Shown one piece after another: positions 1 to 12,300 of a DNA stretch of 64,000 nucleotides; position 1 is the first letter of the stretch, and each line of letters opens with the position of its first letter. Position numbers and translations under genes: made by a program. Under the pieces are notes generated by a model. That model did not search any database and was not told where the DNA came from. It saw nothing but the letters and a program-made list of their open reading frames with translations. The DNA is taken from positions 40,227,269 to 40,291,268 of the forward strand of contig NC_080069.1 in the NCBI RefSeq assembly GCF_949987535.1, given 5' to 3'. Origin of the DNA: Balaenoptera acutorostrata (Eukaryota > Chordata > Mammalia > Artiodactyla > Balaenopteridae).

Positions 1-631
1 TGCTAGTGTTTTTCCTCAGTGCAAAGGATCTAGTAAGCCGAAAAGGGGCTTTGGGCTGATCGAGCACTGTTATTCCAGATTAATTCCACGATGACCCATT
101 TGCTCTTTTGGGGCTAAGTGAGAGCTTAGTGTTACTGTCCGGACTTGGAAGCATGTAGTTTAGTTTAGAACAGCTAGACCCTGAGCTGGGTGCCCTGAGA
201 TGCTGCCGGAGAGTGGCTGTAGTATCCCTGTTTGTCCCTTCTGACAGAACCTTGGATTGTCTCCCTCATGGTGGTGGTGGCTGCTATTTTAATCACCTGT
301 TTTTGAGTTTGTGATTGCATGTTTCTTTGGCTGTCATGTGCAGCTATCAAAAATATTATCTATCAAACTATTAATGGATATATTTATGTGTTTATCTGAT
401 CAAGATATTGCATGTTTCCTGGATATACAAAATCACTTTCATCTAAGCATTCTTTTTTTTTTTAAATTCTGTATTGATGTTACTTAGAATGAGGTTAATT
501 TTGATTTGCTATTGTGTTCCTTTTCAGTTTTCATGTAATTTTCCTAGGAAAACTAAAAAAAAAATTTTTAAATGTACTTCTTGTTCTTTTTGGTTTGCAG
601 GGATCTGATATTAATACTTTGTTCTTTACAT
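1..631. other. unassigned intronic or flanking sequence
   Basis: No gene, splice-site-bounded coding block or repeat that I recognise. The base composition is AT-rich and not CpG-rich, so nothing here looks like a housekeeping promoter. Confidence 0.4.
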
Positions 632-2532
632 CAGGTGCTTTCAAATGTTTGGTATCAGGACCCTTTTATACTCTTAAAAAATTATTGAGCACCACAGAAA
701 GCTTTTGTGGATTATATCTATACTATATTATAAATTAAAGCAAAGATGCAAAATTTTTATTAATTCACTTAAAATGATCATTATAAACCCATTACATGTT
801 AATATAAACGTATTTTTTAGTGAAAGATGACTATTTTTCAAGAATAAATAAAGGAGTGAGAAGACTGGCATTCTAGATTTTGTAAATCTCTAATGTCTGG
901 TTTAATAGAAACAGCGGGATTCTCATATCTGCTTCTGCATTCAGTCTATTGCAATATATTGTTTGGGTTGAAGTATATATACAGAGAGAAATCCAGCCTC
1001 ACCCGGTTAATGGCTGAAAAAGGAAGGGATATTTTGATAGCCTCCAGATAATTATGGATATACTTGTTTGGTACTACATCAAAACTCAGCATATGACAGT
1101 TTTCAGTTAGTTATGTAAGGGTTTGGAATGAACCTCCCCAAAATGTGCCACTTTTGAGTGTGGATTATTTTGAGCTAAAGGCAGTTGAGAAACTGCCTGT
1201 TCAAGGGAAACTACTGCCCCTTCCTTAACTACCTAGAAGGATTTAAATTGGGGATTTTTCCCAGAAAAAGAGTTATTACCAGAGATAAATTTTATCCTAG
1301 TGGCCCCATCTATATGGCAGACAAACATCGTATTGTCAAACATCTGCTCTTCTTACTGTCCTGTGAATGACCTTAGTTCTTGGAAGCCCCAGGCCCCTAT
1401 CCCATTCTGTAGCTCAGGATGACATATACACTTCATTTTACGTTTCTGTCTTTGAAACTCTGATGTATGGAGGGTCTCTGACCCCTCATGTGGATGGGAT
1501 TCCCATACATATGAAATTAAATTTGCTTTTCTCCTGTTAATCTGTCTCATGCCAATTTAATTCTTAGACCAGCCAGGATAACCTAGAAGAAGGGTAGAGG
1601 AAAGTTTTCTTCCTCCCTGACAGTTACAGTATGGAATCTGAAATCATAACATTGGACTTTTTAATAATGTTATGTTAAAATCCATTGGTCTGAACTTAGA
1701 GTGGATCTAATGCCCATGCCTGAATTTATAACATCATGCCCTGGTCATTTGTAAATATTGGTTCAGTGAGTTACTTTTCATTATAAAATATTGAAAAAAT
1801 CATGTTTGTTAATATCAGTATCACCACCTAGTCCATCAGAAACAAGTTATTGGGAAGCTATCCCAGTTGTGACATGATGGTGGATATGAGTTTTCCAGAA
1901 ATCTAAGTTTTGCTTGAAAGCTCAAATTTTATCATTGGCAACAAATATGATTGTCAGTTGTTTCCTGTAAGTGACAAGTAGACTTCATTCATTTCTGAGC
2001 AAACCTCTGCCAAAATACCTAAGTCATTCTTTTAAGTAAAGGTGGTGTTTAATGAAAAAGGCTAATTCAAGGTCTCAATTCAGTTACAGAAGCACTTTTC
2101 CTTGAGACAGCCATCAAGCATTATAACTTAGTATATAGCAAGAAATGCTTCATGCATACTTAACCATTTTTTCACATAGAACATTAAAAGAATATGTATG
2201 CAATGGCCAAGATTTAATAAAATTAATATCTTTTTTTTTACTATTTCAGGGACATTCTTAAGTGAAACAGACTCTTTTTTATAATTGCTGGTGCTTGATG
2301 GTGAAAATACAATCACTAATAACAGTACAGTTTGGTGCCACCATTATAATTTGTTCCAAGGTGCCAGAAATTTTACACACCGTTGCTTTTGCACTATTAG
2401 TGTAAATGCTAATATAGTTAAAAAAGATAATAATGTTTTAGTATTATTATAAAAATAGTTTTGACCTTGTGGACCCCCTAAAAGGGTGTTGGGACCCCAG
2501 GGTTCCACAGACCACACTTTGAGGACTTATAG
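632..2532. mobile_element. hAT-Charlie-type nonautonomous DNA transposon, copy 1
   Basis: The left edge has decayed hAT-like terminal sequence (CAGGTGCTTTCAAA) and the right edge ends in ACCACACTTTGAGGAC, resembling the inverted ends CAGTGGTTCTCAAA and TTTGAGAACCACTG of MER1/MER20-type hAT elements. The body shares many blocks in the same order with a second copy at 35503-37124, for example TAAAATCCATTGGTCT and TAAACCCATTACATG. No transposase reading frame is visible. An LTR splits the element at 1124-1622. I cannot name the exact subfamily and found no clear 8 bp TSD. Confidence 0.7.
1124..1622 (+). mobile_element. solo LTR of an endogenous retrovirus (probably ERV1-like) inside hAT copy 1
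   Basis: A block of about 499 bp starts with TG and ends with CA. It interrupts sequence that is continuous in the second hAT copy: there AAGGTTAGTTGCACTGTGG runs without a break. The 3' part has the look of an ERV LTR, with ATTAAA near 1513 and a pyrimidine-rich terminal region. There is no primer binding site and no gag, pol or env sequence on either side, so it is a solo LTR. The flanking 4 bp (GGTT and AGTT) are compatible with a decayed 4 bp TSD. The family assignment is tentative. Confidence 0.55.
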
Positions 2533-3469
2533 TATAAATCATAGGGGATTTCTACCAAACTTTGATTAGGAAAGGAAGTGGTAGTAACTATTTCTAGTCT
2601 CTTTTTGCTTCAGACTTTTGGGTTCCTGTAAAGGCCTTCTTTAAAAAAAAAACATTTAAGCAGAGTTAAGATTATTCATAGAAAGTTGAGAGGTTTCTTA
2701 GGGTTTTAGTCAAGTGCTGATACAAGGGGGCTATATTATTAGTATTCTGAAATTACACTATCTTAAAACAAAAAGATTTGGTAGTACATTTCCACATAAA
2801 TGTTCAAATCTAATTTTTTTTGGATTTTACATGTTAGACAAATATAGTGAAGGCACAGTATGGAAACCTCGCTTGATACCCAGCTCATAAGCTGGAAAAA
2901 AAAAAAAGACCAACTACTTAGCTCCCTTCATTTCTCATTTAATTCTTGCTGAGGATGAACCATCCTAGGGAGAGGTGCCCAGCACTTGCTGTCTTTGTGT
3001 CACATCTTTTCCATGTGGGGAAAATGATTTACGATTATGATTATAAGGGTATAGGTTACATTGGGAATAATAATAATAATAATGTCAATGAAGGATTTAT
3101 GGTAGAATAATAGTAGTAAAAATGTTAACACTGTCTACATATAATAGAGTTTAATGAATTGAAAATAATGCTATTTTTGACAAAAACTCCAGATTTGTTA
3201 ATTTATGGTAGGCACAGCTTCTTGTTGAATGTAGACAGAACTGACTGATGATAGTTGATGCAAGACTGCTAACCTCCCTGAGGAGCTTCTCTCCTAATTT
3301 ACAGAGTGAAAGAATTTGACTTCCACGAGATCTTTGAAGCCTGCTACAACTCTAGAGTTCTGGGATTTTTTCTTTGCCTTGAAAATGTCTCTTTCATCTG
3401 TTAATTTCATCTCATCAGTTTTAATTTTTTTTAATTTAACTTAATTTAATTTTTCCTCTTCAACAGATT
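2533..3469. other. unassigned sequence with a short AAT repeat
   Basis: No gene is recognised. A short imperfect (AAT)n run lies at about 3067-3083. The stretch just before 3470 is T-rich and may include tail or flank of the adjacent minus-strand L1. Confidence 0.4.
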
Positions 3470-3750
3470 TTTTATTTTTTGGGTCCAGATTTTCTTTTAT
3501 TTATTTTTTTATACAGCAGGTTCTTATTAGTCATCCATTTTATACACATCATTGTATACATGTCGATGCCAGTCTCCCAATTCATCACACCACCACACCC
3601 ACCCCCTGCCGCTTTCCCCTCTTGATGTCCATACGTTTGTTCTCTACATCTGTGTCTCCATTTCTGCCCTGCAAACCGGTTCATCTGTACAATTTTTCTA
3701 GGTTCCACATATATGCGTTAATATACGATATCTGTTTTTCTCCTTCTGAC

Positions 3751-6700
3751 TTACTTCACTCTGACAGCCTCTAGATGCATCCATGTCTTTACAAATGACC
3801 CAATTTCGTTCCTTTTTATGGCTGAGTAATACTCCATTGTATATATGTACCACATCTTCTTTAGCCATTTGTCTGTCGATGGGCATTTAGGTTGCTTCCA
3901 TGACCTGGCTATTGTAAATAGTGCTGCAGTGAACATTGGGGTGCATGTGTCTTTTTGAATTATGGTTTTCTCTGGGTATATGCCCAGTAGTGGGATTGCT
4001 GGGTCATATGGTAATTCTATTTTTAGTTTCTTAAGGAACCTCCATACTGTTCTCCATAGTGGCTGTATCAATTTACATTCCCACCAGCAGTGCAAGAGGG
4101 TTCCCTTTTCTCCACACCCTCTCCAGCATTTGTTGTTTGTAGATTTTCTAATGATGCCCATTCTAACTGGTGTGAGGTGATACCTCATTGTAGTTTTGAT
4201 TTGCATTTCTCTAATAATTAGTGATGTTGAGCAGCTTTGCATATGCTTCTTGGCCATCTGTATGTCTTCGTTGGAGAAATGTCTATTTAAGTCTTCTACC
4301 CATTTTTGGATTGGGTTGTTTGTTTTTTTAATACTGAGCTGCATGAGCTGTTTATATATTTTGGAGATTAATCCTTTGTCCGTTGATTCATTTGGAAAGA
4401 TTTTCTCCCATTCTGAGGGTTGTCTTTTCATCTTTTTTATGGTTTCCTTTGCTGTGCAAAAGCTTTTAAGTTTCATTAGGTCCCATTTGCTTATTTTTGT
4501 TTTTATTTCCATTACTCTAGGAGGTGGATCAAAAAAGATCTTGCTGTGATTTATGTCAAAGAGTGTTCTTCCTATGTTTTCCTCTAAGAGTTTTATAGTG
4601 TCTGGCCTTACATTTAGGTCTCGAATCCATTTTGAGTTTATTTTTGTGTATGGTGTTAGGGAGTGTTCTAATTTCATTCTTTTACACGTAGCTGTCCAGT
4701 TTTCCCAGCACCACTTATTGAAGAGACTGTCTTTTCTCCATTGTATATCCTTGCCTCCTTTGTCATAGATTAGTTGACCATAGGTGCGTGGGCTTATCTC
4801 TGGGTTTTCTATCTTGTTCCATTAATCTGTATTTCTGTTTTTGTGCCAGTACCATATTGTCTTGATTACTGTAGCTTTGTAGTATAGTCTGAAGTCAGGG
4901 AGTCAGACTCCTCCAGCTCCGTTATTTTCCTTCAAGACTGCTTTGGCTATTCGGGGTCTTCTGTGTCTCCAAACAAATTTTAAGATTTTTTGTTCTAGTT
5001 CTATAAAAAATGCCATTGGTAATTTGATAGGGATTGCATTGAAACTGTGGATTGCTTTGGGTAGTATAGTCATTTTCACAATATTGATTCTTCGAATCTA
5101 AGAACATGGTATATCTCTCCATCTGTTGGTATCCTCTTTAATTTCTTCCATCAGTGTCTTATAGTTTTCTGCATACAGGTCTTTTGTCTCCCTAGGTAGG
5201 TTTATTCCTAAGTGTTTTCTTCTTTTTGTTGCAATGGTAAATGGGACTGTTTCCTTAATTTCTCTTTCAGATATTTCATCATTAGTGTATAGGAATGCAA
5301 GAGATTTCTGTGCATTAATTTTGTATCCTGCTACTTTACCAAACTCATTGATTAGCTCTAGTAGTTTTCTGGTGGTGTCTTTAGGATTCTCTATGTATAG
5401 TATCATGTCCTCTGCAAACAGTGACAGTTTCACTTCTTCTTTTCCAATTTGTATTCCTTTTATTTCTTTTTCTTCTCTGATTGCCGTGGCTAGGACTTCC
5501 AAAACAATGTTGAATAATAGTGGTGAGAGGGGACATCCTTGTCCTGTTCCTGATCTTAGAGGAAATGGTTTCAGTTTTTCACCATTGAGAATGATGTTTG
5601 CTGTGGGTTTGTCGTATATGTCCTTTATTATGTTGAAGTAGGTTCCCTCTATGCCCATTTTCTGGAGAGTTTTTATCATAAATGGGTGTTGAATTTTGTC
5701 AAAAGCTTTTTCTGCATCTATTGAGATGATCATATGGTTTTTATTCTTCAATTTGTTAATATGGTGTATCACATTGATTGATTTGTGTATATTGAAGAAT
5801 CCTTGCATCCCTGGGATAAATCCCACTTGATCATGGTGTATGATCCTTTTAATGTGTTGTTGGATTCTGTTTGCTAGTGTTTTGTTGAGGATTTTTGCAT
5901 CTATATTCATCAGTGATATTGGTCTGTAATTTTCTTTTTTGTAGTATCTTTGTCTGGTTTTGGTATCAGGGTGCTGGTGGCCTCATAGAATGCATTTGGG
6001 AGTGATCCTTCCTCTACAATTTTTTGGAAGAGTTTGAGAAGGATAGGTGTTAGCTCTTCTCTAAATGTTTGATAAAATTTACCTGTGAAGCCATCTGGTC
6101 CTGGGCTTTTGTTTGTTGGAAGATTTTTAATCACAGTTTCAATTTCATTACTTGTGATTGGTCTGTTCATATTTTCTATTTCTTCCTGGTTCAGTCTTGG
6201 AAGGTTATACCTCTCTAAGAATTTGTCCATTTCTTCCAGGTTGTCCATTTTATTGGCATAGATTTGCTTGTAGTAGTCTCTTAGGATGCTTTGTATTTCT
6301 GCAGTGTCTGTTGTAACTTCTCCTTTTTCATTTCTAATTTTATTGATTTGAGTCCTCTCCCTCTTTTTCTTGATGAGTCTGGCTAATGGTTTATCAATTT
6401 TGTTTATCTTCTCAAAGAACCAGCTTTTAGTTTTATTGATCTTTGCTATGGTTTTCTTTGTTTCTATTTCATTTATTTCTGCTCTGATCGTTATGATTTC
6501 TTTCCTTCTGCTAACTTTGGGTTTTGTTTGTTCGTTCTCTAGTTCCTTTAGGTGTAAGGTTAGATTATTTGAGATTTTTCTTGTTTTTTGAGGTAGGCTT
6601 GTATAGCTATAAACTTCCCTCTTAGAACTGCTTTTGCTGCATCCCATAGGTTTTGGATTGTCGTGTTTTCATTCTCATTTGTCTCTAGGTATTTTTTTAT

Positions 6701-7503
6701 TTCCTCTGATTTCTTCAGTGATCTCTTGGTTATTTAGTAACGTATTGTTTAGTCTCCATGTTGTTTGTGTTTTTTAGTTTTTTTTCCCTGTAATTCATTT
6801 CTAACCTCATAGCATTGTGGTCAGAAAAGATGCTTGATATGATTTCAATTTTCTTAAGTTTACTGAGGCTTGATTTGTGACCCAAGATGTGATCTATCCT
6901 GGAGAATGTTCCATGTGCACTTGAGAAGAAAGTGTAATCTGCTGTTTTTGGATGGAATGTCCTATAAATATCAATTAAATCTATCTGGTCTATTTTGTCA
7001 TTTAAAGCTTGTGTTTCCTTATTAATTTTCTGTTTGGATGATCTGTCCATTGGTGTAAGTGAGGTGTTAAAGTCCCCCAGTATTATTGTGTTACTGTCTA
7101 TTTCCTCTTTTATAGCTGTTAGCAGTTGCCTTATGTATTGAGGTGCTCCTATGTTGGGTGCATATCTATTTATAATTGTTATATCTTCTTCTGGGATTGA
7201 TCCCTTGATCATTATGTAGTGTCCTTCCTTGTCTCTTATAACGTTCTTTATTTTAAAGTCTATTTTATCTGATTTGAGTATAGCTACTCCAGCTTTCTTT
7301 TGATTTCCATTTGCATGGAATATCTATTTCCATCCCCTCACTTTCAGTTTGTATGTGTCCCTAGGTCTGAAGTGGGTCTCTTGTAGACAGCGTATATATG
7401 GGTCTTGTTTTTGTATCCATTCAGCCAGTCTATGTCTTTTGGTTGGAGCATTTAATCCATTCACGTTTAAGGTAATTATCGATATATATGTTCCTAATAC
7501 CAT
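3751..7503 (-). pseudogene. L1 ORF2 remnant (endonuclease plus reverse transcriptase), frameshifted
   Basis: Read from 7503 down to 3751, the product runs through the N-terminal endonuclease (LNVNGLNAPTKRHRLAEWI near 7470; GDFNTSLTPMDR near 7070; SDHNAMRLEMNYREKK near 6800), the reverse transcriptase ([50 protein letters not shown]) and the C-terminal tail ending near VRVK. The catalytic RT motif appears as FAEDMILY rather than the usual FADDMILY, at about 5400. Open segments are 6730-7212, 5910-6647, 5098-5910 and 3751-4677, separated by frameshifts or stops, so no full-length protein of about 1,250 residues can be made. Confidence 0.88.
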
Positions 7504-7544
7504 TTTCTTAGTTGTTATGAGTTTGTTTTTGTAGGTCCTTTTCT

Positions 7545-8454
7545 TCTCTTGTGTTTCCCACTTAGAGAAGTTGCTTTAGCATTTGTTGTAGAGCTGGTTT
7601 GGTGGTGCTGAATTCTCTTAGCTTTTGCTTGTCTGTAAAGCTTTTGATTTCTCCATCAAATCTGAATGAGATCCTTGCCGGGTAGAGTAATCTTGGTTGT
7701 TGGTTCTTCCCTTTCATTACTTTAAGTATATCATGTCACTCCCTTTTGGCTTGTAGAGTTTCTGCTGAGAAATCAGCTGTTAACCTTATGGGAGTTCCCT
7801 TGTATGTTATTTGTCATTTTTCCCTTGCTGCTTTCAGTAAGTTTTCTTTGTCTTTAATTTTTACCAATTTGATTGCTATGTGTCTCGGCGTGTTTCTCCT
7901 TGCGTTTATCCTGTATGGGACTCTCTGCGCTTCTTGTACTTCGGTGGCTATTTCCTTTCCCACATTAGGGAAGTTTTCGACTATGATCTGTTCAGATATT
8001 TTCTTGGGTCCTTTCTCTCTCTCGTCTCCTTCTGGGACCCCTATAATGCGAATGTTGTTGCATTTAATGTTGTCTCAGAGGTCTCTTAGGCTGTCTTCAT
8101 TTCTTTTCACTCTTTTTTCTTTATTCTGTTCCGCAGTGGTGAGTTCCCCCAGTTTGTCTTCCAGGTCACTTATCCGTTCTTCTGCCTCAGTTATTCTGCT
8201 ATTGATTCCTTCTAATGTAGTTTTCATTTCAGTTATTGTATTGTTCATCTCTGTTTGTTCTTTAATTCTTCTAGATCTTTGTTAAACATTTCTTGCATCT
8301 TCTCTATCTTTGCCTCCATTCTTTTTCTGAGGTCCTGGATCTTCACTATCATTATTCTGAATTCTTTTTCTGGAAGGTTGCCTATCTCCATTTATTTGTT
8401 TTTCTGGGGTTTTATCTTGTTTCTTCATCTGGTACATAGCCGTTGCCTTTTCAT
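7545..8454 (-). pseudogene. L1 ORF1 remnant (RNA-binding chaperone), broken
   Basis: Position and sequence fit L1 ORF1p. The reverse complement opens at about 8454 with MKRQRLC, then stops within about ten codons, and continues with recognisable pieces such as EIGNLPEKEFRIMIVKIQDL and KMQEMFNKDLEELKN, the coiled-coil-like part. No long frame survives. The 3' limit near 7545 is approximate. Confidence 0.6.
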
Positions 8455-9364
8455 CTCATTTATCTTTTTGTGAATGTGGTTTTTGTTCCATAGCCTGCAG
8501 GATTGTAGTTCTTCTTGCTTCTGCTGTCTGCCCTCTGATGGATGAGCCTATCTAAGAGGCTTGTGCAGGTTTCCTGATAGGAGGGACTGGTGGTGGGTAG
8601 AGGTGGGTGTTGCTCTGGTGGGCAGAGCTCAGTAAAAGTTTAATCAGCTTGTCTGCTGATGGGTGGGGCTGGGTTCCCTCTCTGTTAGTTGTTTGGCCTG
8701 GGGCGACCCAACACTGGAGCCTACTTGGGCTCTTTGGTGGGGCTAATGTTGGACTCTGGGAAGGCTCTCGCCAAGGAGTACGTCCCAGAACTTCTGCTGC
8801 CAGTGTCCTTGTCCCCACGGTGAGCCACAGCCACCCCCCGCCTCTGCAGGAGACCCTCCAACACTAGCAGGTAGGTCTGGTTCAGTCTCCTATGGGGTCA
8901 CTGCTCCTTCCCCTGGGTCCCCATGCACACACTACTTTGTGTGTGCCCTCCAAGAGTGGAGTCTCTGTTTCCCCCAGTCCTGTCGAAGTCCTGCAATCAA
9001 ATCCCGCTGGCCTTCAAAGTTTGATTCTCTAGGAATTCCTGCTCCCGTTGTCGGACCCCCAGGTTGGGAAGCCTGACGTGGGGCTCAGAACCTTCACTCC
9101 AGTGGGTGGACTTCTGTGGTATAAGTATTCTCCAGTTTGTGAGTCACCCACCCAGCAGTTATGGGATTTGATTTTATTGTGTTTGCGCCCCTCTTACCAT
9201 CTCATCGTGGCTTCACCTTTGTCTTTGGATCTGGGGTGTCTTTTTGGTGAATTCCAGTGTCTTCCTGTCGATGATTGTTTAGCAGTTAATTGTGATTCTG
9301 GTGTTGTCACAAGAGGGAGTGAGAGCATGTTCTTCTACTCTACCATCTTGAACCAATTCCCCCA
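8455..9364 (-). promoter_or_regulatory. L1 5' UTR and internal promoter region
   Basis: About 0.9 kb between the 5' end of the L1 and the ORF1 start. It is clearly more GC-rich than the surrounding intron, as expected for an L1 5' UTR, which carries an internal RNA polymerase II promoter in the family. No promoter activity can be shown from sequence alone. Confidence 0.6.
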
Positions 9365-9469
9365 ATTTTAATTTTGTGTTAACATTTGAAACTTATTTTT
9401 TCCAATCTTTAACGTATTGACTCATTCATAGTTTTGGTCCATATTTTGATTTAAGAATTTATTTTAAGA

Positions 9470-12300
9470 AATTATGGTATAATATATATAACATAAAGTT
9501 CAGCATTTTAATCTTTTTTTAAAATAAATTATTTTATTTTATTTATTTATTTTTTGGCTGCATTGGGTCTTCATTGCTGCACGCGGGCTTTCCTCTGGTT
9601 GTGGTGAGCAGGGTCTACTCTTCATTTTGGTGCAGAGGCTTCTCATTGTGGTGGCTTCTCTTGTTCAGAGCATGGTCTCTAGGCGCACCGGCTTCAGTAG
9701 TTGTGGCACCAGGCTCAGTAGTTGTGGATTTGCGGGCTCTAGAACACAGGCTCAGTAGTTGCAGCGAACGGGCTTAGTTGCTGCATGGCATGTGGGATCT
9801 TCCCGGACCAGGGCTCGAACCCATGTCTCCTGCATTGGTAGGCGGATTCTTAACCACTGCGCCACCAGGGAAGCCCTTAATCATTTTTAATATACGGTTC
9901 AGTGGCATTAAGTAATTCACATTGTTGTGCATCCATTATTACCATCCATCTCTATTACTTTTCATCTTGCAAAACTAAAACTCTTGTTCCATTAAATAAT
10001 AACTGCCCATTTCTTCCCCTCCCACCTGCCCCTGGCAACTACCATTTTGTTTTTTCTCTCTCTGAATTAGACTACTTTATCTACATTATATGAATGGAAT
10101 CATGCAGTATTTGCTCTTTTGTGATTGACTTATTTCTTTTAGTACGGTATCTTCAAGGTTCATCTACACTGTAGCATGTGTCAGAATTTTTTTCCTTTTT
10201 AAGGCTGACTAACATTCCATTGTATGTATATACCATATTTGTTAATTTTTTTGTTTTTTCATCCATTGATAGATCCTTGTGTTGCTTCTACTTTTTGGCT
10301 GTTGTGAATAATGCTGCTGCTGTGTAGATGGGTGTGCATATATTTCTTTGAGACCCTGCTTTTAGTTCTTTTGGGTACATACTCAGAAGTGGAATTGCTG
10401 GGTCATATGGTAATTCTATTATTAATTTTTTGAGGAATGACCATACTGTTTCCATCACGGCTGCATCATTTTACATTCACACCAACACCAACATTGAACA
10501 AGGGTTCCAATTTCTTTACATCCTTGTCAACACTTGTTATTTTCTGTGTGTGGGTTTTTTTGTGTTTTGTTTTTTTTTGGATAGTAGCCATCCTGTTGGG
10601 TGTTAGGTGATATCTCATTGTGCTTTTGATTTACATTTATGCTGCTGAATTCAGTTTGCTGGTATTTTGTGGGGGATTTTTTGGATCTGTGTTCAAAGGG
10701 GTATTGGTCTGTAGTTTTCTTGTAATGTCTTTGTGTGGCTTTGGTATCAGGGCGATGCTGGCCTCATAGAATGAGTTAGGAGGTGTTCCCTCCACTTCAG
10801 TTTTTTGAAGAATTTGAGAAGCATTGATATTCTTTAAATGTTTGGTACATTTCACTAGTGAAGCCATTAGGTTTGGGGCTTTTCTTTGTTGGGAGCTTTT
10901 TGATTACTGACTCAATCTCCTTAATAATTATGGGTCTATTCTGATTTTCTATTTCTTTGTGACTTAATAGGTTTCTAGAAATTTGTCAGTTTTACCTAGG
11001 TTTTCCACTTTGTTGGTGCACAGTTGTTCACAGTACTCTCATAAAATCTTTTTTATTTCTGTGGAATCAGTAATGTCTGCACTTTCTGATTAGTAATTTG
11101 CTTCTTTTTTCTTAATCTTGCTAAAGTTTCGTCAATTTTGTTAATTTTTTGAAGAATCAACTTTTGTTTTTGTTGGTTTTTCTGTATTATTTTTCTATTC
11201 ACTATTTCATTTATCTCTGCCCTAGTCTTTATTATTTTCTTCTTTCTGCTAGCTTTGGGTTTCAGCTTTTTCTAGTTTCTTAAATTGTAAAGTTAAGTTG
11301 TTGATTTGAGATCTTTCTTATTTTTTAATGTGTGTTTATAGCTCTAAATTTCCCCCTTAGCACTACTTTCACTGCATCTAATAAATTTTGGTATGTTGTG
11401 TTTTTTGTTTTCATTTGTCTTTTAAGTATTTCTAATTTCCCTTAGGATTTCTACTTTGACCCATTGGTTGTTTAAGAGCGTATTGTTTAATTTCCACAAA
11501 TTTGTGAATTTTCTAATTTTTCTTTTACTGATTTCTAAATTCATTCTGTTGTAGTTAGGAAAAATACTTTGTATGATTATCTGTCTTTAAAACTCTATTG
11601 AGACATAATTTGTGGCCTGATATATCATGTATTCTGGAGAATGTCCCACTTGTACTTGAGAAGAATGTATAATCTATTGTTAGGTAGAATGTTCTGTATA
11701 TGTCTGTTATCTCTAGTTAGTTAATTGTGTTGTTCAAGTTCTCTATTTCCTTACTTATCTTCCATCTGGTTGTTCTATCCATTATTGAGAGTAGGGTGTT
11801 GAAACTGCCAACTATTATTATAGAACTGTCTATTTTCCCCTTTAATTCTGTCAGTTTTTACTTCATATATTTTGATAGTCTGTTATTAGATGAATGTTTA
11901 TAATTGTTATATCTTCTTGCTCTCTTGAGCCTTTTATTAATATATAGTGTTCTTCTTTGTATTTTATAACCTCCTTTGATTTAAAGTCTATTTTGTCTGG
12001 TATTAGTACAGCCACCCGTGCTGTCTTTTGGTTACTATTTGCATGTCATATCTTTTTCCATCCTTTCACTTTCAACCCATTTGTACCTTTGTATCTAAAG
12101 TAAGTCTCTTGTAGAGAACATATAGTTGGATCATGTTTTTAAAATCCATTTTTGTCAATGTCTATTGGAGAGTTTAATCCATTTACATCTAAAGTAATTA
12201 TTCGTAAGGAGGAACTTTTGTCATTTTGCTATTAGTTTCTTATATGCCTGATAGCTTTTTGAGTTCCTCATGTTCTGTATATTTTGATTCCTATTGTGAT
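9470..12300 (-). mobile_element. older L1 fragment, internally deleted, with a nested SINE
   Basis: Minus-strand L1 3' UTR and ORF2 tail (about 9470-10636) jump directly into reverse transcriptase sequence. The RT remnant at 10637-10867 reads EGTPPNSFYEASIALIPKPH, matching the L1 motif around LIPKP. The fragment then continues through endonuclease-region sequence to about 12300. The jump near 10637 removes the C-terminal part of ORF2. Divergence is much higher than in the 3.5-9.4 kb L1. Confidence 0.8.
9514..9877 (-). mobile_element. CHR-type tRNA-Glu-derived SINE, antisense
   Basis: The 3' A-rich tail appears as T-rich sequence at the left, and the SINE 5' head (reverse complement GGGCTTCCCTGGTGGCGCAG) ends at 9877. 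The tRNA-like B box region (GGTTCGAGCCCTGGTC type) is present near 9815. A probable TSD, TTAATC followed by a T/A-rich tract, occurs at about 9508 and 9878. It is nested in the older L1 and diverged from the younger CHR copies. Confidence 0.85.

Larger units (their letters stand above)
3470..9364 (-). mobile_element. near full-length LINE-1 (artiodactyl/cetacean type), inactive
   Basis: An L1 of about 5.9 kb read on the minus strand. Its 5' end is at 9364 (reverse complement begins GGGGGAATTGGTTCAAGATG). A GC-richer 5' UTR, ORF1, ORF2 and 3' UTR follow, and the 3' A-rich tail appears as T-rich plus-strand sequence near 3470-3515. ORF2 matches L1 endonuclease and reverse transcriptase throughout but is split into several frames, and ORF1 has in-frame stops, so it cannot mobilise itself. 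It is clearly younger than the other L1 pieces here, which it exceeds in length and reading-frame integrity. The exact TSD is not resolved. Confidence 0.9.

Noticed and set aside
1..240. Possible first exon or promoter of AGTPBP1 at the window start
   Set aside because: There is no CpG enrichment, no convincing donor tied to the exon at 29472 and no sequence I recognise; I could not support it.
4196..8285. Plus-strand frames of 117-179 codons within the L1
   Set aside because: They are shadows of the minus-strand L1 ORFs, biased by the A-rich sense strand.
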